DNA from: Achromobacter sp. UMC46
Lineage (GTDB): Bacteria; Pseudomonadota; Gammaproteobacteria; Burkholderiales; Burkholderiaceae_B
Assembly: GCF_014170335.1 (NCBI RefSeq)
Contig: NZ_LZZS01000005.1
Location: forward strand, 124,001-188,000
Direction of reading: 5' to 3'
Length of the DNA: 64,000 nucleotides
In this document: positions 8,025 through 18,055 of the stretch, in pieces
Layout of the letters: each line of letters opens with the position of its first letter
How positions within the stretch are numbered: position 1 is the first letter of the stretch
Position numbers and translations under genes: made by a program
The notes under the pieces: model-generated
The model's database searches: none
Seen by the model: only the letters and a program-made list of their open reading frames with translations
What the model was told of the DNA's origin: nothing

Positions 8025-9461
8025 TTACGCCGTTTCGCGTTCCGATTCCTCGCTCAGCAGCGCCTCTTGGGCGCGCGCCAGCTTGGCGGCGGCATCGCGC
8101 AGCGCCGTGCGCAGGCCTTCTTCGATCACGGGATGGTAGAACGGCATTTCCAGCATGCGCGCCACTGTCAGTTCCTGCTGCACCGCCCACGCCAGCAAGT
8201 GGCCGATGTGCTCGGCGCCGGGGCCGACCATTTCCGCGCCCAGGAAGCGGCCCGTCGCGATATCGGCGTACACGTGCAGCATGCCCTTGTTCTTCAGCAT
8301 CACGCGCGACCGGCCCTGGTCGGTGAAATCCACTTCGCCGATCACGAAAGTGCCTGGAACCAGGCGGCCATAACCCTGCCCCGCCACCGCGATCTGCGGG
8401 TCCGAAAACACCACGGCAAGCGGCGCGCGGCGCAAACCCTGGCGCACGTCCGGGAAGCGCGCGGCGTTTTCGCCCGCGATGCGTCCTTCGTCGGCGGCCT
8501 CGTGCAGCAACGGCGCATCGGCGTTGGCGTCGCCGGCGATAAAGATGGGCGAATCCCCCGCCTGCATCGTTTGGCGGTCGAATTCCGGCACGCCGTGCGC
8601 GTTCAGCGCAAGCGAGGTGTTCTCCAGGCCCAGGCCGTCCACATTGGCGCGGCGGCCCGTGGCGACCAGCGCGTAGTCGAAGCGTTCAGTGCGTTCACTG
8701 TTGTCCAGCGTGACGTAGCGCACTTCCACTTCGTCGCCAACGCGGGTCGTTTCCAGAACGCGGGCGTCCGGGTCCAGATAGAACTCGCGCTGGAAGATCT
8801 TGCGCGCATTCAGGCGCACCTGCGGATCGCTGATGCCGCCCAGGCTGCCGCTGACGCCGAACACGCGCACGTCCACGCCCAGCCGCGCCAGCGCCTGGCC
8901 CAGTTCCAGACCGATCACGCCGGGGCCGAACACGGCCACGCGGCGCGGCAGGTCGTCCCAGGCGAAGACCTCGTCGTTCACCACCAGGCGGTCGCCCAGG
9001 GCACGCAACGGCGGCGGCACCGACGGGCGCGAACCCGTGGCGATGACCACGCGGGACGCATGCACTTCGGTGTGGTCGTCCACGCGCAGCACGGTATCGG
9101 AGACGAAACGCGCATAGCCGCGCAGCTTGTCGTCGGCCGGGATGTTCTCCACCCCTTCCAGCACGAAACCGACGAAGCGGTCGCGTTCGCGCTTGACGCG
9201 GTCCATCACTTCAACGCCGTCCACCGAGATTTCCCCGTTGACGTGCACGCCGAACGCTTCCGTATGGGCCGCGCTGTGGGCGGCCTCGGCGGCCGCGATC
9301 AGCAGTTTGGAGGGCATGCAGCCCACGCGGGCGCAGGTCGTGCCATAGGGGCCGCCTTCGATCAGCAACGCGCGCTTGCCAGCGGCTTTCGCGGCGCGGT
9401 AAGCGGCCAGCCCGGCGGTGCCGGCGCCAATGACAGCGATATCGGTGTGCAGAGTTTTCAT
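8025..9461 (-). CDS. Dihydrolipoyl dehydrogenase-like FAD/NAD(P) disulfide oxidoreductase
   Basis: The 478-residue protein has FAD-binding GAGTAGLAAYRAAK, the redox pair Cys-x4-Cys in GTTCARVGCMPSK, the NAD(P) fold VFGPGVIGLELGQALARLG, FIAGDAN and the C-terminal dimer-interface segment FYHPVIEEGL carrying the His-Glu dyad. It is an authentic class I disulfide reductase, but it stands alone without 2-oxoacid dehydrogenase E1/E2 genes. It may be a lipoamide dehydrogenase paralogue or a reductase for another disulfide. I start it at the ATG at 9461 with GGGGA upstream rather than at the longer frame. Confidence 0.82.
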   Translation of the reverse strand: MKTLHTDIAVIGAGTAGLAAYRAAKAAGKRALLIEGGPYGTTCARVGCMPSKLLIAAAEAAHSAAHTEAFGVHVNGEISVDGVEVMDRVKRERDRFVGFVLEGVENIPADDKLRGYARFVSDTVLRVDDHTEVHASRVVIATGSRPSVPPPLRALGDRLVVNDEVFAWDDLPRRVAVFGPGVIGLELGQALARLGVDVRVFGVSGSLGGISDPQVRLNARKIFQREFYLDPDARVLETTRVGDEVEVRYVTLDNSERTERFDYALVATGRRANVDGLGLENTSLALNAHGVPEFDRQTMQAGDSPIFIAGDANADAPLLHEAADEGRIAGENAARFPDVRQGLRRAPLAVVFSDPQIAVAGQGYGRLVPGTFVIGEVDFTDQGRSRVMLKNKGMLHVYADIATGRFLGAEMVGPGAEHIGHLLAWAVQQELTVARMLEMPFYHPVIEEGLRTALRDAAAKLARAQEALLSEESERETA

Positions 9462-9640
9462 GACTGGGTATCCCCCATGTTGCGAGTAGCAAGGATTCAA
9501 AGGCGAGTTCCGCCTTGTTGCGCATCCTCGGGACGAACACCGTCCGGCGGCGCCCGCGAGGGGCCGCGCAAGGAATGCGTTAAGGGTGCGTAAGAAGGGA
9601 AGCTCGTGCCGGCGGCGGCGGAGCAGTCGTGCTGCAACCG

Positions 9641-9678
9641 CCCGGCCGCGCCGGCCGGGCCAGGGGATCATCCCCCTG
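9641..9678 (-). terminator. Double hairpin after the peroxiredoxin-glutaredoxin gene
   Basis: Two adjacent perfect stems, CCCGGCC/GGCCGGG (9641-9659) and CAGGGG/CCCCTG (9661-9678), lie just beyond the stop of the next gene on the minus strand. No U-run follows. Confidence 0.45.
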
Positions 9679-9692
9679 CCCGGCTTGCAGGC

Positions 9693-10421
9693 TTAGGCGA
9701 AGTGCGCCTTCAGGTCTTCCAGGCCGCCAACCAGCGAACCGTTGATGAACACCTGGGGAGCGGTGCCCTTGCCGGACACGGCGCCGATGACACGGCCGCG
9801 GACCTTGTTTTCCAGCGGGATTTCGATCGGGGCGTAGCCCTTTTCTTCCAGCAGCGCCTTGGCTTCCACGCAGAACGGGCAGCCCGGCTTGGAGAACACG
9901 ACCACCTGGTCGGGCTTCTTGGCCGTCGGGGCGATGTGCGCCAGCATCGTGTCGGCGTCCGACACTTCAAACGGGTCGCCTTCCTTTTCCGGCTCGATGA
10001 ACATCTTCTGGACAACGCCGTCCTTCACCAGCATCGAATAGCGCCAGCTGCGCTTGCCGAAGCCCAGGTCGCTCTTGTCGACCAGCATGCCCATGCCGTC
10101 GGTGAATGCGCCGTTGCCGTCGGGCAGCAGCGTGATATTGGCCGATTCCTGATCCTTGGCCCATTCGTTCATGACGAAGGTGTCGTTGACCGACACGCAG
10201 ACGATGCTGTCCACGCCGGCGTCGAAGAACGCGGGGGCCAGTTCGTTGTAGCGCGGCAGGTGGGTCGACGAGCAGGTCGGCGTGAAAGCGCCGGGAAGCG
10301 AGAAGACGACAACCGTCTTGTTCTTGAACAGATCGTCGGTCGTGACCTTCTTCCACGTGTTGTCCTCACGGACGGGGAACGTTACGTTCGGAACACGTTG
10401 GCCTTCGCGGTTTTGCAGCAT
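9693..10421 (-). CDS. Hybrid peroxiredoxin 5-glutaredoxin
   Basis: This 242-residue fusion reduces peroxides with glutathione. Residues 1-160 are a Prx5 domain with the peroxidatic cysteine Cys50 ([14 protein letters not shown]). Residues 172-242 are a glutaredoxin with CPFC (181-184) and the GSH-binding [14 protein letters not shown], which recycles the first domain. The same fusion is known from Haemophilus and other proteobacteria. AAGGAGAG precedes the ATG. A very AT-rich stretch lies upstream, and peroxide-responsive control is plausible though no clear OxyR box was found. The neighbouring flavoprotein is also a disulfide oxidoreductase. Confidence 0.93.
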   Translation of the reverse strand: MLQNREGQRVPNVTFPVREDNTWKKVTTDDLFKNKTVVVFSLPGAFTPTCSSTHLPRYNELAPAFFDAGVDSIVCVSVNDTFVMNEWAKDQESANITLLPDGNGAFTDGMGMLVDKSDLGFGKRSWRYSMLVKDGVVQKMFIEPEKEGDPFEVSDADTMLAHIAPTAKKPDQVVVFSKPGCPFCVEAKALLEEKGYAPIEIPLENKVRGRVIGAVSGKGTAPQVFINGSLVGGLEDLKAHFA

Positions 10422-10464
10422 TCAATCTCTCCTTGGGTAGCGGGGTTTGTTTAACCACCATGGA

Positions 10465-10543
10465 AAGAATGATAAATCGTAGCTATTAATTAATCAAATT
10501 TAATAAATTAAATTGATCGATAGATTTTAGCAATTAAGAAATT
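10465..10543. other. AT-rich upstream region of the peroxiredoxin gene with inverted repeat
   Basis: About 80 bases are over 75% A+T in an otherwise GC-rich window. They contain the dyad AATTTAAT-AA-ATTAAATT. This is the presumed promoter region of the peroxiredoxin-glutaredoxin gene and could bind a nucleoid protein or a regulator. Confidence 0.5.
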
Positions 10544-10549
10544 ACCGCC

Positions 10550-10581
10550 GGAAAGCCGGGCCTATCATAACCCGGCCTTCC
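10550..10581 (-). terminator. Hairpin after copZ
   Basis: GCCGGG (10555-10560) pairs with CCCGGC (10571-10576), and the stem extends with GGAA/TTCC after one bulge on each side. It follows the copZ stop on the minus strand. Confidence 0.5.
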
Positions 10582-10593
10582 AGCGGGGCGGTC

Positions 10594-10794
10594 TCAGAGG
10601 CGGGTCGGCTCGTAGCCCGCGTCGCGGATGGCGGCTTCCAGCTTGTCGGCCTGATCCGTGCCCGTGATGGTGACGCGGTGCGTAGGCAGGTCCACCGCCA
10701 CCGTGGCGCCCGGGGCCGCCTCGCTCACGGCGCCGGTGATGGTCTTCACGCAATGGCCGCAGGTCATGTCGGGGACTTGGAATTCGATGCTCAT
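10594..10794 (-). CDS. copZ: CopZ-like copper chaperone (HMA domain)
   Basis: This is a single 66-residue heavy-metal-associated domain with the metal site MTCGHC (Cys12, Cys15), a Cu(I) ligand pair, and the ferredoxin-like pattern ending AAIRDAGYEPTRL. It would carry Cu(I) in the cytoplasm and hand it to CopA, whose gene is divergent. It has its own CueR-type promoter. A GGAGAAAAACC segment before the ATG serves as ribosome site. Confidence 0.92.
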   Translation of the reverse strand: MSIEFQVPDMTCGHCVKTITGAVSEAAPGATVAVDLPTHRVTITGTDQADKLEAAIRDAGYEPTRL

Positions 10795-10850
10795 GGTTTT
10801 TCTCCGGATATTTCAGGGCGGTGGGCAACCTTTTGCACACCATGGATCGC

Positions 10851-10881
10851 AGCTTAAACGTTCCCATCATGTCAAGGTCAA
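10851..10881 (-). promoter_or_regulatory. CueR-type promoter of copZ
   Basis: TTGACC (-35, 10881-10876), a 19-base spacer and TAAGCT (-10) form the stretched promoter typical of MerR-family activation. The spacer region carries an imperfect dyad CGTTCCCAT-C-ATGTCAAGG. Confidence 0.75.
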
Positions 10882-10895
10882 GCGTAGAATGAACC

Positions 10896-10926
10896 TTGAC
10901 CTTCCCATCATGGGAAGGATGAAACT
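10896..10926 (+). promoter_or_regulatory. CueR-type promoter/operator of copA
   Basis: TTGACC at 10896, a 19-base spacer and GAAACT at 10921 surround a perfect dyad CCTTCCCAT-C-ATGGGAAGG (10900-10918). The arrangement matches E. coli PcopA, where CueR untwists the over-long spacer when Cu(I) binds. Confidence 0.85.
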
Positions 10927-10955
10927 GCAAGCTCCACTCCGAAACGAGAACCGCC

Positions 10956-13235
<2,280 letters not shown>

Positions 13236-13248
13236 AAAGGAGCATCAC

Positions 13249-13641
13249 ATGAACATCGGAGAAGCGTCCAAAAGCTCCGGCATTTCCGCCAAGATGATCC
13301 GCTACTACGAGAGCATCGGCCTGATCGGCCCGGCGGTGCGCACGGACTCGGGCTACCGCGTCTACAGCGACCACGACCTGCACACGCTGCGCTTCGTTCG
13401 CCGCGCGCGCGACCTCGGGTTCTCGGTCGAGCAGATGAACGAGCTGCTGGCGCTATGGAAGGACCGCAGCCGCGCCAGCGCCGACGTCAAGCGCATCGCG
13501 TTGGGGCATGTGGAGGAACTGGAGCGCAAGGCCCAGGCCTTGCGCGAGATGGCCGACACGTTGAAGCACCTGGCGAACAACTGCCATGGCGACGACCGGC
13601 CCGATTGCCCGATCCTGGAAAACCTGGGGCGCACGCATTAA
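13249..13641 (+). CDS. cueR: CueR-like Cu(I)-responsive MerR-family regulator
   Basis: The 130-residue protein has the MerR helix-turn-helix and wing (MNIGEASKSSGISAKMIRYYESIGL, quoted here only to mark residues 1-25 by start and end: MNIGEA to SIGL), a long dimerisation helix and the metal loop with Cys112 and Cys120 (CHGDDRPDC). These are the same cysteine positions as E. coli CueR, and the x7 spacing marks a +1 metal sensor. It should activate the two promoters between copZ and copA. A GGAG ribosome site is present. Confidence 0.92.
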   Translation: MNIGEASKSSGISAKMIRYYESIGLIGPAVRTDSGYRVYSDHDLHTLRFVRRARDLGFSVEQMNELLALWKDRSRASADVKRIALGHVEELERKAQALREMADTLKHLANNCHGDDRPDCPILENLGRTH

Positions 13642-13677
13642 GAACTGCCGCGCGGGGAAAGCCCACGCGAACGACTA

Positions 13678-13700
13678 CGGGCCGGATATTCTCCGGCCCG
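13678..13700. terminator. Hairpin between convergent cueR and rlmD
   Basis: GGGCCGGA and TCCGGCCC pair around a five-base loop. The hairpin lies 37 bases after cueR and 14 before the rlmD stop, so it may serve both. Confidence 0.6.
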
Positions 13701-13713
13701 CGTCGCGTAAGGA

Positions 13714-15267
13714 TCAGCCCTGGGCTTGCCCGGCGGCTTCGGCCGTTTTCTCGGGCGCCTGCTCGGACGCTTGTTCTACCGCTTGTTCCGCCTCCGCCGC
13801 CACGCGGGCGTGGTACGCGTCGGTGGCGGCCTGCTTGGCGGCCGCCTTCTCTGCCGCCGCAGCGGCCTTGGCCTCTTCAGCCGCCACGGCATCCGCGGCC
13901 GCCTGGATCGCGCGCAGGCGGGCGCGTTCCTTCACTTCCAGCACGCCTGCGGCGTCCAGCGATTCGAACACGGCAATCGATTCCACATGGCCCGTGTGCG
14001 GGAACATGTTGATGACGCCGGCGCTCTTGAGCACATAGCCGCCTTCATGCACCAGGATGGCGGCATCGCGCGCCAGCGTGGCCGGATTACAGGACACGTA
14101 GACGATGCGGCGGGGCCGCTCTTCGGCCGTCAGTTCCGACAAGGCCTGCGACACGGCATGCGCGCCCTCGCGCGGCGGATCGATCAGCATGCGGTCGAAG
14201 TGGCCCAGGCTGCGCAGCCAATGCGCGTCCACTTCGAACAGGTTCAGCGTGGCGAAGCTGGTGCGGTCGCCCAGGCCGTGCCGCGAGGCGGCGTCGAACG
14301 CGCGGTCGGTCAGCGTCTTGCTGCCTTCCACGCCCACGGCTTCGCGCCCTTGGGTCGCCAGCGGCAAGGTGAAGTTGCCCAGCCCGCAGAACAGGTCGGC
14401 CACGCGGTCGGTGGGCTGCACGTCCAGCAGCTTCAGCGCGCGCGACACCATCGCGCGGTTGATGGCGTGGTTGACCTGCGTGAAGTCGGTAGGCCGGTAC
14501 GGCATGCGCAGGCCGAATTCCGGCATGGTGTAGGCCAGCGTGTCGGCATGCTCGCGCTCCATCGGGTGCACCGTATCGGGGCCCTTGGACTGCAGCCACC
14601 ATTGCACGTTGTGCTGGGCGGCGAAGGCGCGCAGGATGGCGATGTCGCCGTCGGTCAGCGGCAGCAGATGGCGCAGCACCAGCGCCGTCACGCCCTCGCC
14701 CAGCGACACTTCGATCTGCGGCATGCGGTCCGGCGCGGACATGGAGCCGATCATGGCGCGCAGCGGCATCAGCAGGTCGCTGACGTGGCGCGGCAGCACG
14801 TGGCATTCGCGCATGTCGGCGACGAAGCTGCTTTTGCGTTCGTGGAAACCCACCAGCACGCCGCCCTTTTTCGGCACGACCCGCACCGACAGGCGCGCAC
14901 GGTAGCGGTAGCCCCAGGTCGGCCCCTGCAGCGGCGGCAGGATCAGCGCCGGGCGCAGTTTGCCGACATGCCAGAAGGTGTCCTCCAGCGAACGCTGCTT
15001 GATGGCGACTTGCGTGCTGGGCTCCAGATGCTGCATGGCACAGCCGCCACAGACGCCGAAGTGCGGACAGCGCGGCGTGACCCGCTGCGACGACGGGCGC
15101 ATCACCTCGTCGACGCGGGCGATTTCATAAGACGGCTTGCGGCGCAGCGTAACGGTGGTCACCCGTTCGCCCGGCAGGGCCCCTTCCACGAACACCACTT
15201 TCCCGTCGCGACGGGCGATCCCCCTGGCTTCCAGGTCCAGGGACTCGATACTCAAAACGTCTGACAT
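13714..15267 (-). CDS. rlmD: 23S rRNA (uracil(1939)-C5)-methyltransferase RlmD
   Basis: The 517-residue enzyme methylates U1939. It has an N-terminal TRAM domain ([20 protein letters not shown]), the [4Fe-4S] cysteines Cys67, Cys73, Cys76 and Cys155 with the same spacing as E. coli RlmD, SAM motif [23 protein letters not shown] and the catalytic cysteine in [12 protein letters not shown]. The enzyme core ends near residue 440. About 75 further residues are Ala/Glu/Lys-rich and probably helical, a tail absent from E. coli RlmD. I start at 15267 (MSDVLSIES); the longer frame adds 18 unconserved residues. Confidence 0.93.
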   Translation of the reverse strand: MSDVLSIESLDLEARGIARRDGKVVFVEGALPGERVTTVTLRRKPSYEIARVDEVMRPSSQRVTPRCPHFGVCGGCAMQHLEPSTQVAIKQRSLEDTFWHVGKLRPALILPPLQGPTWGYRYRARLSVRVVPKKGGVLVGFHERKSSFVADMRECHVLPRHVSDLLMPLRAMIGSMSAPDRMPQIEVSLGEGVTALVLRHLLPLTDGDIAILRAFAAQHNVQWWLQSKGPDTVHPMEREHADTLAYTMPEFGLRMPYRPTDFTQVNHAINRAMVSRALKLLDVQPTDRVADLFCGLGNFTLPLATQGREAVGVEGSKTLTDRAFDAASRHGLGDRTSFATLNLFEVDAHWLRSLGHFDRMLIDPPREGAHAVSQALSELTAEERPRRIVYVSCNPATLARDAAILVHEGGYVLKSAGVINMFPHTGHVESIAVFESLDAAGVLEVKERARLRAIQAAADAVAAEEAKAAAAAEKAAAKQAATDAYHARVAAEAEQAVEQASEQAPEKTAEAAGQAQG

Positions 15268-15373
15268 CTCACGCAGTCCAGAATTACACGCAACCCGGCA
15301 TTGTAGAAGGACTCTGGCCATTCGCGAAAACGGTCGTCGACGGGGCCGGACCGCCCACGCGGGTGTCTGGCTT

Positions 15374-16555
15374 TCACACTGGCTGGCGGCCCGGCGCCCG
15401 CGACGATTGCAGCCACAACGCGGCCATTGCCGCCACGGCCGCCGCCGCGCCCGCCAGCGGCAGCGCCGGCAGACCCGCCCAAGCGATCGTCACGCTTCCT
15501 ACCCCTCCGCCCACGGCCGTCCCCAGGTTGAACGACGCGATGTTCAAGCCCGCCGCGACCGCCGTGGATTCGGGCACGTGGCGCTGCGCCAGCTTCAGCA
15601 GGCGCAGCGTCAGCACGGTCACGGTGCAGAAGAACACCAGTCCCAGCGCGCCGGCCAGCGCCACGACCGCCCAGCCGGATTGCCGGAATCCGTATAGGCC
15701 CAGCAACGTCGCCGTCAGCCCGGCCAGCGCCAGCTGCGCCGCGCGGTCCGCGTCCATCTTGTCGACCAGGTAGCCGCCCAGCAGGTTGCCGGCAATGGAA
15801 AACACGCCGAACAGCAGCATGGCCGCGCTCAGCCCCCGCAGGTCCGCCCCCGTCACCTGCAGCAGGTACGGCGAAACGAAAGTGAAGAAGCAGAACGTCG
15901 CCACGCTGACCAGCGCGCCCACGCCCGCGGCGATCAGCATCCGGGGGTGGGCAATGGCCCGCAAGCCCGGCCCCACGCCAGGCCGGGCCGCCGGGAGGGC
16001 CGAAGCGGCCCCCTTGCCCGGCATGCACCACAACAGCCCCGCCAGACCGGCCAACGCCAGCACGCCGATGGCCGCGAATACCGCCCGCCAGGACCAGATG
16101 CTGCCCAGGAAGGTGCCCAACGGCACGCCCAACGCCAACGCCAGCGTGAGCCCGATCCACACCACGGCCACCGCCCGCCCCGCCCGCGCGTCGTCCACCA
16201 GCCGGGTGGCGGCATCCGACGCGACGGCCATGAAGGCGCCATGGGCCAGCCCCACCACGAAACGCACGCCCAGCAACACGGACAAGGTGCCCGACAGGCT
16301 CATCAGGACGCTGCCCACGACCAACACGGCCATGGACCACGCCAGGGTACGGCGGTCGGGCCAATGGACGACCAGTGCGGGGATCAACGGGGCGCCGATG
16401 GCAGCGCCAAAGGCGTAGGCGGCGATCGCGGTCCCGGCGGCCTCGATCTTGGCGTGCAGGCCATCGGCCATTGCCGACACCAGCCCGGCAACCACGAATT
16501 CAGACAGGCCGAATGCGAAGGTGCATACGGAGAAGACATAGATGGCGACAGGCAT
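15374..16555 (-). CDS. MFS transporter (AraJ/drug-efflux type, 12 helices)
   Basis: This 393-residue inner-membrane carrier has the DHA1 layout: helix 1 with [13 protein letters not shown], a loop [10 protein letters not shown] after helix 2, and helix 5 [23 protein letters not shown], which resembles motif C of antiporters. It probably exports a small molecule using the proton gradient; the substrate is unknown. A LysR regulator gene lies upstream on the same strand, 97 bases away, and an AT-rich promoter (16610-16640) sits between them. Confidence 0.8.
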   Translation of the reverse strand: MPVAIYVFSVCTFAFGLSEFVVAGLVSAMADGLHAKIEAAGTAIAAYAFGAAIGAPLIPALVVHWPDRRTLAWSMAVLVVGSVLMSLSGTLSVLLGVRFVVGLAHGAFMAVASDAATRLVDDARAGRAVAVVWIGLTLALALGVPLGTFLGSIWSWRAVFAAIGVLALAGLAGLLWCMPGKGAASALPAARPGVGPGLRAIAHPRMLIAAGVGALVSVATFCFFTFVSPYLLQVTGADLRGLSAAMLLFGVFSIAGNLLGGYLVDKMDADRAAQLALAGLTATLLGLYGFRQSGWAVVALAGALGLVFFCTVTVLTLRLLKLAQRHVPESTAVAAGLNIASFNLGTAVGGGVGSVTIAWAGLPALPLAGAAAAVAAMAALWLQSSRAPGRQPV

Positions 16556-16652
16556 GGCACGTTCGGCTTCGACAAGAGAAGATGCCGAGCTTAGGAGGCC
16601 TGTACCGCTCCGTAAAATATATTATTTATGCGCCAATAAGACGATTTAAGTC
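16556..16652 (-). promoter_or_regulatory. AT-rich promoter region of the MFS gene
   Basis: The 97-base gap contains AAATATATTATTTAT around 16616-16630, the most AT-rich patch nearby, and a TAAATAATATATTTT run on the minus strand that could hold a -10. The upstream LysR protein is the obvious candidate regulator. No single operator could be fixed. Confidence 0.4.
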
Positions 16653-17576
16653 TCATTCGACCGGATCCTCGGCCGCGATCCCAGGCGTTTGCAGGACTGC
16701 GCTGATCAACCGGTCGCGCACCGGGGAAGCCCGATCCGGATTCCAGCCCATCAGCAGATCCAGATACCGCAATGGCGCGGGCGCGTCGGCCACGATGGGC
16801 CGGAAGACGATATCGCCGCGCGCGGCTGGCGCCAGTGACGCGGGCAGCAAGGCTACCCCGAAACCGGCCGCCACCAACGCTGCGACGGTCTGCAACTGCC
16901 GGGCTTCTTGCGCCACCCGGGGCGTGAAGCCCGCCGTCTGGCAGAGCTGGATCAACTGGTCGTGAAAGCCCTGCCCCAACCGCCGCGGCGACGCCACGAA
17001 GGGTTCGTCCTTCAGTGCGGCCAATGCCACCACGGTTTCGGCCGCCAGGGGATGGTCGGCAGGCAGCGCCACCTGGATGGGTTCGCGCAGCAAGGTCTTG
17101 AACCGCAGGCTGGGCGTGGTGGCGCCGGGAGCGCGCATGAAGCCGATGTCCGCGCGGCCGGCCTCCAGGGCCTGGACCTGTTCGTGCGTCGTGGCCTCTT
17201 GCAGCGTGAACGCGACGGCCGGGTAGGCGCCACGGAAATCGCGCAGCGCGCGCAGCAGCGAGGCATACGGCGCGATGTTGATGAACGTCAGCGTCAGATG
17301 CCCGTCCATCCCCTGCGCCACGCGGCGGGCATGCGCCACGCCTTCTTCAAGCGAGGCCAGCATGCGCCGGGCGGATTCCAGGAAGGCGGTGCCCGCCGGC
17401 GTCAAGGCCACGCTGCGGTTGGTGCGTTCAAACAGCGTCGCGCCGATCTCGCCTTCCAGCCGGCGGATGGCCTGGCTAAGCGGCGGTTGCGCCATGTGCA
17501 GGCGCTCCGCGGCCCGATTGAAATGCAGCGTTTCCGCCACGGCGACAAACTGCCGCAACAAGCGGGTTTCGATCAT
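16653..17576 (-). CDS. LysR-family transcriptional regulator
   Basis: The 307-residue protein begins MIETRLLRQFVAVAETLHFNR with the winged HTH (AAERLHMAQPPLSQAIRRLE, residues about 18-37) and a periplasmic-binding-like effector domain from about 90. The pattern resembles the BenM/CatM/AlsR group. It is co-directional with the MFS gene 97 bases downstream rather than divergent, which is less common for LysR regulators, but the pair probably forms a unit. I chose the ATG at 17576; the longer frame would run over the preceding immunity-like gene. Confidence 0.85.
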   Translation of the reverse strand: MIETRLLRQFVAVAETLHFNRAAERLHMAQPPLSQAIRRLEGEIGATLFERTNRSVALTPAGTAFLESARRMLASLEEGVAHARRVAQGMDGHLTLTFINIAPYASLLRALRDFRGAYPAVAFTLQEATTHEQVQALEAGRADIGFMRAPGATTPSLRFKTLLREPIQVALPADHPLAAETVVALAALKDEPFVASPRRLGQGFHDQLIQLCQTAGFTPRVAQEARQLQTVAALVAAGFGVALLPASLAPAARGDIVFRPIVADAPAPLRYLDLLMGWNPDRASPVRDRLISAVLQTPGIAAEDPVE

Positions 17577-17602
17577 GGGAGCGCCCACCCTCAAGCCTTG
17601 GG

Positions 17603-17950
17603 TCAGTCCAGCTCGGCCCGCGAGAACAGGTCCTGGATCTGACGCCAATCTTCACATGCGGCCTTGAATCCGATGACGAAGGCCTTCAAGGCTTCGCTGT
17701 CCGAAGAGTAGGCGCAGAACGTGTCCGCTTCGGGATCAAAATCAATCTGTTCAGAGAGCTCGGGCATTTTTTCATTCAGAAAAACCAGCGCCAATGACGC
17801 CCAGTCGTAGCCTGAACCCACAAAACCCTCTTGCCTGCGGCGGCGGAAGACCTCTTCCTTGTACTCCCCAACCGTGAGGGTGACTGAAAAGCTGCCTTCG
17901 TATTCCATCCAGGAAAAAGGCTTTATTGATTCTTCGAAATCGATGGTCAC
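17603..17950 (-). CDS. Imm51-like immunity protein (orphan)
   Basis: The 115-residue protein has acidic, aromatic-rich sequence. The core GSGYDWASLALVFLNEKMPE, then FDPEADTFCAYSS and ALKAFVIGFKAACED, matches my memory of the Imm51 immunity family found beside polymorphic toxins. I choose the GTG at 17950, with AAGGAGC 11 bases upstream; the longer frame has no such site. It has lower GC than its neighbours and no toxin gene nearby, so it looks like an acquired or left-behind immunity gene that may protect against toxins of other strains. The assignment rests on pattern recognition and needs a profile search. Confidence 0.55.
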   Translation of the reverse strand: MTIDFEESIKPFSWMEYEGSFSVTLTVGEYKEEVFRRRRQEGFVGSGYDWASLALVFLNEKMPELSEQIDFDPEADTFCAYSSDSEALKAFVIGFKAACEDWRQIQDLFSRAELD

Positions 17951-17973
17951 TGCGCTCAAAGCTCCTTGAATAG

Positions 17974-18028
17974 CTTGCCGCCACGACGGCGGCAAGGGTC
18001 GGTACCGCGCAAATATACCTTTGCGCGG
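17974..18028 (-). terminator. Two strong hairpins between the DHA2 exporter and the Imm51-like gene
   Basis: CTTGCCGCC/GGCGGCAAG (17974-17996, loop ACGAC) and CCGCGCAAA/TTTGCGCGG (18005-18028, loop TATACC) are both perfect 9-bp stems. They follow the exporter stop on the minus strand and precede the immunity-like gene, so they may end the first transcript or shield it. Confidence 0.5.
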
Positions 18029-18055
18029 CGCCGATAGCGCGACCATTAAAGGCAA

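Noticed and set aside
9127-9348. Several short plus-strand frames inside the flavoprotein gene
   Set aside because: All are antisense shadows of the disulfide oxidoreductase.
10422-10560. OxyR binding site before the peroxiredoxin gene
   Set aside because: ATAG/CTAT tetranucleotides occur, but not with the required 7-base spacing, so I did not annotate it.
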